Assembly (NCBI GenBank): GCA_027625915.1
Contig: JANTQA010000015.1
Span: 5,423,001 to 5,487,000 of the forward strand
DNA length: 64,000 nucleotides
Source of the DNA: Anaeramoeba flamelloides
Lineage: Eukaryota > Metamonada > Anaeramoebidae
Reading direction: 5' to 3'
The notes under the pieces were generated by a model that was given only the letters and a program-made list of their open reading frames with translations, was not told the origin of the DNA and searched no databases. The position numbers were made by a program, and so were the translations under genes. This document shows positions 57,298 through 64,000 of the stretch, one piece after another. Each line of letters starts with the position of its first letter. The stretch's first letter is position 1.

Positions 57298-58300
57298 CTT
57301 GTCAACTTTTTGCTTTTTTGCAAAATTTAGTTTTTTTTTTTGTTTTTGATCCTTTTTGTATTTTTAAAAAGAGAAGTTAAAAAAAAAAGATCTTAGAAAA
57401 TACTAACAAATATTCAGAAAAATTGAGACTATTAAATGTCTTTTTAAAATGAAAAAAATTTATTGATAAATAATCTTCTTATTAACCTTTTTTCACTCCA
57501 AATTATTTAATTCAACAACAGGCAATCTAACAATAAAAATGCCATAATATTGAATTAAAAAAAATAGATTATTTTTAATGTTTTCATTTGATAGTTGTAA
57601 ATAATTAAGAGAGAAATAAAATTTATTTGCATTTTTGATTATATACTATCTTTTTACATAATACTTCAAGATCATCTGAGAATAAAAAAATAAATTTTCT
57701 TTTCTTTTTCGATATTTTGTTTAACACATCAACTAAAAAAATCTTCAATTTTTTAAAAATAAAACTTTCTAACAATAAATAGTCTTAGAAAAGAAAGGAA
57801 GCTTCGAAGGTCTTAAAATGGCATATGTTGGTGATTGTAGAAACAATGTAACATATGGATTAATGAGAGGATGTGCTCTTGTTGGAATGGAAATCCGTGT
57901 CTCAGGACCATCTGGAGAAGAATTCAAAATTGAACAAGAAGTCTTAGATGAATGTGAAGAAATTTGTAAAAAGACAGGTGGTGTTGTCAAGGTTGTTGCC
58001 GATCCAGTTGAAGCCGTTAAAGGTGTAGATGTCATTTACAACGATTCCTGGATGTCATACCATATCCCTAAGGAAGAACGAGAAGAAAGATTAAAGAAAT
58101 TTATGCCATGGCAAGTAAACAGTAAACTTATGTCTCACGCTAAAGAAGACTGTATCTTCATGAATTGTCTCCCAGCTACACGCGGTGACGAAGTAACTGC
58201 CGAAATTATTGATGGACCACAATCTGTCGTATTTGACGAAGCAGAAAACAGAATGTGGGCTCAAGGTTCTCTCCTTATGTGGCTCCTTGGAAAAATTTAA
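55623..58300 (+). CDS. Ornithine carbamoyltransferase (catabolic type likely)
   Basis: 317 residues in four exons: 55623-55799, 55932-56145, 56285-56329 and 57783-58300; all introns are GT-AG. The enzyme interconverts ornithine plus carbamoyl phosphate with citrulline. In anaerobic protists it serves the arginine dihydrolase route that yields ATP through carbamate kinase. The carbamoyl-phosphate motif is split by intron 1 and restored by splicing (S57-L-R-T60-R, 'SLRTRVSFE'). The HPCQ motif is at 135-138. The second domain has 'MAYVGDCRNN' (Rossmann-like). The usual ornithine loop 'SMG' is replaced by 'SWMSYHIP' (234 on), and the usual HCLP is N273-C-L-P276, which I recall from a bacterial-like clade of the family. 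Ornithine is the likeliest substrate, but another carbamoyl acceptor such as putrescine is not excluded. No clear presequence, so probably cytosolic. Confidence 0.92.
56330..57782 (+). other. Unusually long third intron of the carbamoyltransferase gene
   Basis: 1453 bases, GTAAAAAT to AATAAATAG, compared with 132 and 139 for the first two introns. It contains poly-T runs (35 T at about 57264-57298) and A+T-rich filler; no gene or obvious inverted-end element was recognised. The flanking exons join exactly as Q-T-I-L-E-K. Confidence 0.9.
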
Positions 58301-59399
58301 TTTGATCTTCTTTCCTTTGTTTTTCAGACAATTTTTTCAGACAATTTTTTCTTATTATTTTACCTTATTAAATATTGTTTCTTTATCATTTTATTTTTTC
58401 TTTCTCGCCCTCTCTTTTAGGATATAAAATATATATATTTTTTATATATTACTCTTCGTTCATAAAATTGATTGATTTTTTTTTTTAATGTTATTCAATT
58501 TATCTCTTTTATCTAATACTCAGTTTTGGTTAACGATTAGAATGATAATAAATATTTTGGAATTTTATTTTTGATTTTATCATTATTTTTTTACATCAAT
58601 TTGTTAATACTCAGAATATTAAGGAATTTTGTTTGAATTTTCTTCAACTTATTTTCTTTTTCTTTGGGTTGAAAATTTTGTAGTTAATTTTTTGATTTCG
58701 ATAATTCAATCCTTTTCCTTTAATTTTTGAAGCAGTATTGTTTATTTTGACTTATTTGGGAAAAGAATATTTGAAAAAAGAATTTTGAAAATTAATTAGT
58801 TAAAAAAGGGGTTTGTTAAATAACAATAAAAATGAATGGGGCGAGAAAAAAAAGGTTATAAATTGTTTCGGCTCATTTAAATTAAGAAGATAAAGAAAAA
58901 ATAACTTGTAAAATATACTTTGACTTTTTTTTTCTTCTTTTTTATTTCAACAAATACTTTGGAAAAGGTGATCTAACTTGTTTGATATTCAAAAAGAAAT
59001 GATTTATTAAAAATTTAGGTCTTCTATGGTGTATTTTATTTCTATGATTTACCTGATAATTAAATTATCAGGATTAGTCACAATATTTTACATAATATAA
59101 AATTAAATTTAAAAAAAAACTCAAAAATTGAAAATATTTATTTATTGAAATAAAGTAGTAATTATTGAAAATTTTATCAAATAAATAAAAGAGAAGATGC
59201 AAAATAATTAAAATATCAATATAAAATAATAATATCATTTTTATGACCAAATTAAAAACGTACCCACCCACACTAGACATTCCAAAATTTAAAAGGATTG
59301 GTTAAAATCAAATTTTTTTCTCTATTCCTTTGAATTCTAGACACCTTTTGTTATGTTTTCTTGATTTTTCACATTATTCTGGCAATTGGTAGATTTTCC
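58301..59399. other. Gene-free stretch
   Basis: T-rich 3' region then A+T-rich sequence. About 59190-59262 resembles 30-100. TTGAATTCTAGACACC near 59331 recalls the words flanking the family-3 palindrome at 26985. Confidence 0.5.
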
Positions 59400-59590
59400 T
59401 TGGGTTTTTTTGGGGTTTCTATTTATTTAGAAAATCAATAGATTTTCGTTAGGTTTTTTTTACTTGTTGTAATAAACCGAAAATTTATTAAAAGTTTCTG
59501 TTCATTTCAAAAAGTAAAAAAAACCTAGAACACTTCACAAATAAAATAGAAAACTTCAAAAAAAACTAGAACACTTTAAAGATGACGCCA
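59400..59590. repeat. Palindromic repeat, family 3, copy 3
   Basis: GATTTTCGTTAGGTTTTTTT (59441 on) and AAAAACCTAGAACACTTCAC (about 59519 on) are the same modules as in the 38194 copy, in the same order but more decayed. Confidence 0.7.
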
Positions 59591-59771
59591 AAAACCCTAA
59601 TTAAAATTGAGGACCTTGAGGGAACTCGGTATAACATCACTAGAATTGACAGGACGAGTAAAAAACCATTATAAAGACTTCAAATAAAAATTTAAAAATC
59701 TGTGATGAATAATTGCTATTCTTCTGTTATTAGTTTTTTTTTTTAATTTAAAAGAACCTAGTAAAATAAGG

Positions 59772-60349
59772 TATTTCCAAAAAAGTAGGGTATTTTTTTA
59801 TTACATTTCATAAAAAATAATCATCTTTGCTAGTGAAGATATTCATTAATTGACAATATCAAATTAAGTTTAATATTCACACCAATTGAATAAATGGCTA
59901 AGGTATTTATTTCAAAATATGTTGGATGAAATATTTCCAAAAAATGAAAAAAAAAAATAGCACTTTTTTTGGTGAAAACAATATACAACCAATTTCAATA
60001 AAAAACTGGAAATATGGAAAGGGTACAAATGATTTTTTCAACAATAAAACGCAGTTAGATATTTTCGATTCTACTTGAAAATTTTTTGAGATTAAACAAA
60101 TTATGAAAACAGTTTTTTCAATCAAAAAGAAAATAATTAACACCATTTTCAACCTAAAATATATCCGATAAAATTGAGATCAGAAAATTTATTCTTTTAT
60201 ATATGTAATACAATATTAACAAACAAATTGAATTATTATCAAGAATCTATAAATGGTAGTTAATCATTTTGTATATTTTACATACTTTTTTGAAGATTTA
60301 CTTTAAAAGGGATATTTTAAAATAAACTTGCCCCACTTTTTTAGAATTA
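59772..60349. mobile_element. TA-type element with CCAAAAAAGTGGGG ends, intact-length copy
   Basis: 578 bases. The left end is TATTTCCAAAAAAGTAGGG; the right end in reverse complement is TAATTCTAAAAAAGTGGGG, both starting with TA. It aligns with 47140-48188 minus the 480-base insertion. An 81-codon minus-strand frame (59907-60152) has a counterpart in the other copy, but changes fall evenly over codon positions, so I do not call a gene. Confidence 0.8.
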
Positions 60350-60765
60350 GCTTAGACAAATAGAGAGAGATCCAAAAACCAACTCTACAGGCTTTAATAA
60401 AAAAGGAGATCTGAGTTGTTTTTATTAATACAAAGGTTAAAAATAGAATGAAATATTCTTTAAAGTTAATTTGTTACTCCTATGAATTGATTTTACTTTT
60501 TTTTTCAACAACATTCCCCAAAAGATTAACCATTTAAGAACCGTGACAAACTTTTTATTCCTAATTACTTACTGAACAAATAAGAAAACTAGGTCACAAA
60601 AACTTGTTCCAAACTTGATTGAAAGAATTAAAGATAGTGTTTGGTGACAAATTATTTAAACTATGTCATCTTCTTATTTATAAGAAATCCATTACTCATT
60701 TTTTTTCAAAAATTTCCTTTTAGTTTTGAAAATATTGAAATTTATTTTAAACCCCCTTTAATAAC

Positions 60766-61860
60766 ATGTCAGGTAAATTAATAGAACTAGCAAATGGAAA
60801 AATTATTAAAAAAGTAATTCGCGAAGGATCTGGTGAACATCCCAAAAAATTATCAAAGGTGCGTATTCATTATGTGAATACTACTTTAGATGGGACACCT
60901 TTTGACTCATCAAGACAACGTGAAACACCATTTGAATTTGAAGTTGGAAGTAAAAGGGTTATAGATGGCTGGGAAATTGGAATCCTTACTATGCGCCAAG
61001 GTGAAATTGCAATTTTCACTATAGAACCAGAATTAGGATATGTAAGTAAACCACCAAAACAAACAAAAAAACAACCAAAATTTTTTCTCTTTATTTTTTT
61101 TTGAACAAAAATCAACAAGAAGCCCGAAGAAAGAAAAAAGAAAAAAGAAAAAAAAAAAACAAAAAGAAAAAACAACAAGATAGAAACGAAAAAACAACAG
61201 TCCTTCATTAAAATTCAAAAAAACCAGATGAATATTTACTTCTTTTTTAATTTTTTTATCTTCATCTTCAAAAAAAAAAAAAAAAAAAAAAAGGGTAACC
61301 AAAAAATCGGATCCAAGATCCCAGCAAACTCTACACTTGTTTTTGAAATTGAGGTACTCAATATTGACAATTCTGTTTGCCTAGAGAACCAAATGCTTAA
61401 ATTGACAGAATTAAAAAACGAGGGAAACACTTTTTTTAAAACCAGCAAATTCCAAGAAGCAGAAGGAAAATACCTTGAATCTTTAGAGTCGGTTCAAAAG
61501 ATTCCAAGGAGAAATCTTGAACCTGAAGAAAAAAAACAAGTGGTTGCTCTTCAAACAACACTCTTGCTCAATGCTTCGATGTCTGAAATTAAACTCGAAA
61601 AATTCACCAAATCTTTAAAGAACTGTGAGGAGGCACTCAAATTGGATCCCAAAAACCCAAAGGCAATATACCGAAAGGGTTTGTCTTATGGTGGCAAACA
61701 GGACTACGACGAGGCAATCAAGGTTTTTTCATATGGGGTAGAAATTGATCCTCAAAATAAGATAATGAAAAGCAAATTAAATTTTTATAAAAAAAAAAAA
61801 ATTGCAGAACAAGACAGAAAGCGTAATATGTATAAGAAAATGCTATTAAAAAAGAAATAA
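60766..61860 (+). CDS. FKBP-type prolyl isomerase with TPR domain (Hsp90 co-chaperone type)
   Basis: 280 residues in two exons: 60766-61041 (92 codons) and 61294-61860, with a GT-AG intron between. Residues 1-117 are one FKBP domain. The active-site set is present: Y36, F46, D47, F58, V65-I66, W69 and Y92, so isomerase activity and FK506 binding are plausible. Residues about 128-161, 178-211 and 213-246 are three TPRs. K133, N137, N185, K215 and R219 stand at the spacing of the carboxylate clamp that binds the EEVD tail of Hsp90/Hsp70. The C-terminal tail is lysine-rich. One FKBP domain plus TPR gives a compact protein compared with FKBP51/52, nearer FKBP8-like architecture without a membrane anchor. 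Probably cytosolic. Confidence 0.94.
61042..61293 (+). other. Intron of the FKBP-TPR gene with A-tract at its 3' end
   Basis: 252 bases, starting GTAAGTAAACC. It ends with a pyrimidine-rich stretch (CTTCATCTTC), then about 23 A and AG just before GGTAACC. Joining GGATAT to GGTAAC restores the FKBP block 'GY-GNQKIGSKIP', which fixes the frame. Confidence 0.85.
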
Positions 61861-63280
61861 TATTCCTAACATACTCTTTATTTTTATTTTTTTTTTTTTA
61901 TCTTCCCTATTTCAGATATTAAGCGACAACTTATTTTGGATTTTTGATCTTTTATTTCAGTAATTTATTTTTTTTTTTTGGATTTATTTTTTTGAGAACA
62001 AATAACATTATTTTTAATAAACCATTTGAATTCCAATATATTTACAAATACATAGCACTTTTTGTTTTTTTGTTTTAATTTTTTTTTTTGGAACTAATTT
62101 TTCCAACAAAATATTTTATTTAATCTGATTTATTTTTTTTGTAGTTAAAGACATTTCCGATTCCAAGTACTGATAAATTCAAAAAAATTTAATAAAATTT
62201 TGATTCAATTTCCTATTGGTTTAATCTATCTTGCTCAACTTTTAAGACAACTCAAGAGAAAGAAGATTTTGCAGTCAAACCAATTTTAGAAAGTTTTTTA
62301 ACATTTAAAAGAATAAAATACTTTCTTCAGAGCACGAGTAAAAAAAGTTGTAAAATCGAAGATAATGTGAAAATTTTGAGATATTTATTTGAATTTATCA
62401 GTAATGTGAAAAAGTGGTTAAAATAAGTTTTAAATAGTATAATACTCGAAATAGTCCTATCGAGGTTTGTTGTCTGTTGTAAAGATACTTTTGAAAACTT
62501 TTTGGTAAACACCTTATTAAAATTACTATAAATATTTAAGATACTTTATGAAAAAATATTTTGAATATGTGAATTATTTGATCCTCTTCTTCAAACTAAA
62601 CAATTGTAAAAATGCTATTTTAATTTTCAAAGTTTTTTGATAAATTTGTGTTTTTTTCATTAACAGCAATATTTTTCTAGTAGACGCATAAACGAGAAGG
62701 AACTGGTTGGTATTTTTTGTTTTTCATATTGAAAATTATAATAAAAGAAGAATATTTTTTTTGATTTTTGCTATGAGAACAATAGTAACTGAACAAGATT
62801 TTCATTAGTTTCTAAAAAAATAATAACTGACATTTCCAAGTTAATTTGAGTTGAAGTTTGAATAATCATTTAATTTTTAAGTTTTCAGAATTGATGTTAA
62901 CAATGGCAAAAAAATGTGATATTTTTTGTATATCGATAGAATTAAGAAAAATTCGTCTGGGGATATTGACTCTACTATAAATTCTTTTATTATTAAATTA
63001 AGTTGTAATTAAAATAGTATTATTACTCTATAGTTTTAATGGTATCACATATGATCTATTATAGTTATTATTACAAAATAAATTATTAGATTTTTTACTA
63101 ATCGCCACAATTAACAAGTTCCATTTACGAAAAACTTTTTTAATTCCTTTTGTAAAATAGATAAATATAAACTCAAAAAACAGTATTCAATTATTTCAAA
63201 ATTAAAGTCGAGAAACCCATAAGTATATACTTTTGTTATTTTTTCAATTTCAAGATTTACTCAAAAAAATGACAACCAAA
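61861..63280. other. Gene-free stretch
   Basis: T-rich 3' region of the FKBP gene followed by A+T-rich sequence with no frame of coding quality. Confidence 0.55.
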
Positions 63281-63440
63281 ATTACTTTTAAGGCTCTAAC
63301 TTTAATCCAAATTTAAGAAACTGTATAAAAATCCCAAATTAAGGCACTATATTCAAATTCGAGTAAAATTATTTAAGTTGTAATAAAATTCGTAAAAATA
63401 TACCTTAATTTGAGATTTTTTGTTTTTTTTAATTTTGTTG
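63281..63440. mobile_element. Decayed family-1 palindromic MITE, copy E
   Basis: ATTACTTTTAAGGCTCTAAC, AATCCCAAATTAAGGCACTA and, further on, ATACCTTAATTTGAGATTTT follow the order of family 1. The outermost CAGT ends are lost. The oldest copy in the window. Confidence 0.65.
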
Positions 63441-63481
63441 ATTTTTCTGTTTTATCTCATTTACCTTTAGTCCATATTTGT

Positions 63482-64000
63482 AAAAAAAAGAAAATAAACT
63501 AAAATTCAAAATTTTCCAGACAGCTAAAACGTTCCAAACAATCAAAATAATACAATTTCATTCAAATTGGACATATCTTTGATTTTTTGGAAAATCTGAA
63601 AATCATTTTTTCATCTTTTAGTTTTTGTTTTCATTTCTTTTTGTTTGAATTACATAATTTGTTTGGTTGGATCAAAAATTTTTTTCAACCTATTGATATT
63701 ATGTTAAAGTTGAGTTATTCCAAATACAAGAACTTAAATAAAATTAGTTAATAGTATCTAACCTTTGATCGATCAATATTCCGAATAGAATTTAAACAAA
63801 TTTACTAATGCTTTTTTTTGCTTTCCTCTCTCCAAAATTTTTAACACATCCTTTTGATTTATTTATATTGATAATTATTTATTTATTGTTTTGTGACTAT
63901 TGTAATTTATAAAAAAGTGTTAACATTTCAATTAGTGAATGGTCCTAATATGATAAATCTTCTTGAATTGATTAAATAAGTTTTTTTTTTTTCACAAATC
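63482..64000 (+). repeat. Dispersed repeat, copy 2 (paired with 13525-14062), cut by the window edge
   Basis: Aligns with 13525-14036 at close to 90 percent by eye to the last base shown (TTTTTCACAAATC). The right half of the internal inverted unit would lie just beyond the window. Confidence 0.85.

Noticed and set aside
61228-61293. In-frame extension upstream of FKBP exon 2 starting 'MNIYFFFNFF'
   Set aside because: It reads through intron T and A runs. The FKBP fold requires splicing from 61041 to 61294, and the extension has no counterpart in the family.
1-64000. tRNA, rRNA, snRNA genes and CRISPR arrays
   Set aside because: Looked for T-loop and box-like words, the conserved U6 core and evenly spaced direct repeats; nothing convincing was found by eye. 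A covariance-model scan would be decisive.

Overview
The window looks like nuclear DNA of an anaerobic, intron-bearing protist. It is extremely A+T rich, with long poly-A/T and (AT)n tracts and large gene-poor spaces. Its protein-coding islands are slightly less A+T rich, use the standard stop codons and have GT-AG introns. A NuoE/NDUFV2-type 24 kDa subunit with an organelle presequence on its own small exon, an ornithine carbamoyltransferase of the kind used in anaerobes, and a BTB-type protein with a distinctive 'VHK..LQARS' C-terminal unit suggest a hydrogenosome-bearing amoeboid such as Anaeramoeba. That placement is inference, not proof.

I support eight host genes. (1) 5262-6710(-): IBR-like zinc finger, ubiquitin-like region and tandem BTB. 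(2) 15966-16859(-): Ap4A phosphorylase/ATP adenylyltransferase. (3) 24494-25490(-): BORCS8-like BORC subunit with an unusual lysine-rich and acidic tail. (4) 30739-31212(-): unrecognised basic protein. (5) 41515-42309(+): complex I-type 24 kDa [2Fe-2S] subunit. (6) 48571-49875(-): putative RNA-binding protein with two similar helical modules, an RGR-rich stretch and a coiled coil. (7) 55623-58300(+): ornithine carbamoyltransferase in four exons. (8) 60766-61860(+): FKBP-TPR immunophilin in two exons with an intact Hsp90-type clamp. The genes are scattered singly with no operon logic. NuoE and the carbamoyltransferase fit anaerobic energy metabolism (hydrogenosomal electron transfer; citrulline/ornithine ATP generation).

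The rest is a layered graveyard of cut-and-paste DNA transposons. One ~2 kb copy (3043-5027) carries the remains of a DDE transposase between TTAA-flanked inverted ends and looks Kolobok-like. Shorter relatives lie at 1732-2115, 7990-8929 and 11528-12662. A second TTAA-flanked family has copies at 18332-19488, 39895-41083 and probably 14531-15537. At least six TA-flanked families of short palindromic elements (MITEs) are present. The two most abundant have four good copies plus a decayed one, and five copies. Several insertions can be dated relative to each other, because a second copy of the interrupted repeat in the same window preserves the empty site with a single TA or TTAA. I saw no CRISPR array, rRNA or tRNA gene, and no retroelement I could support.
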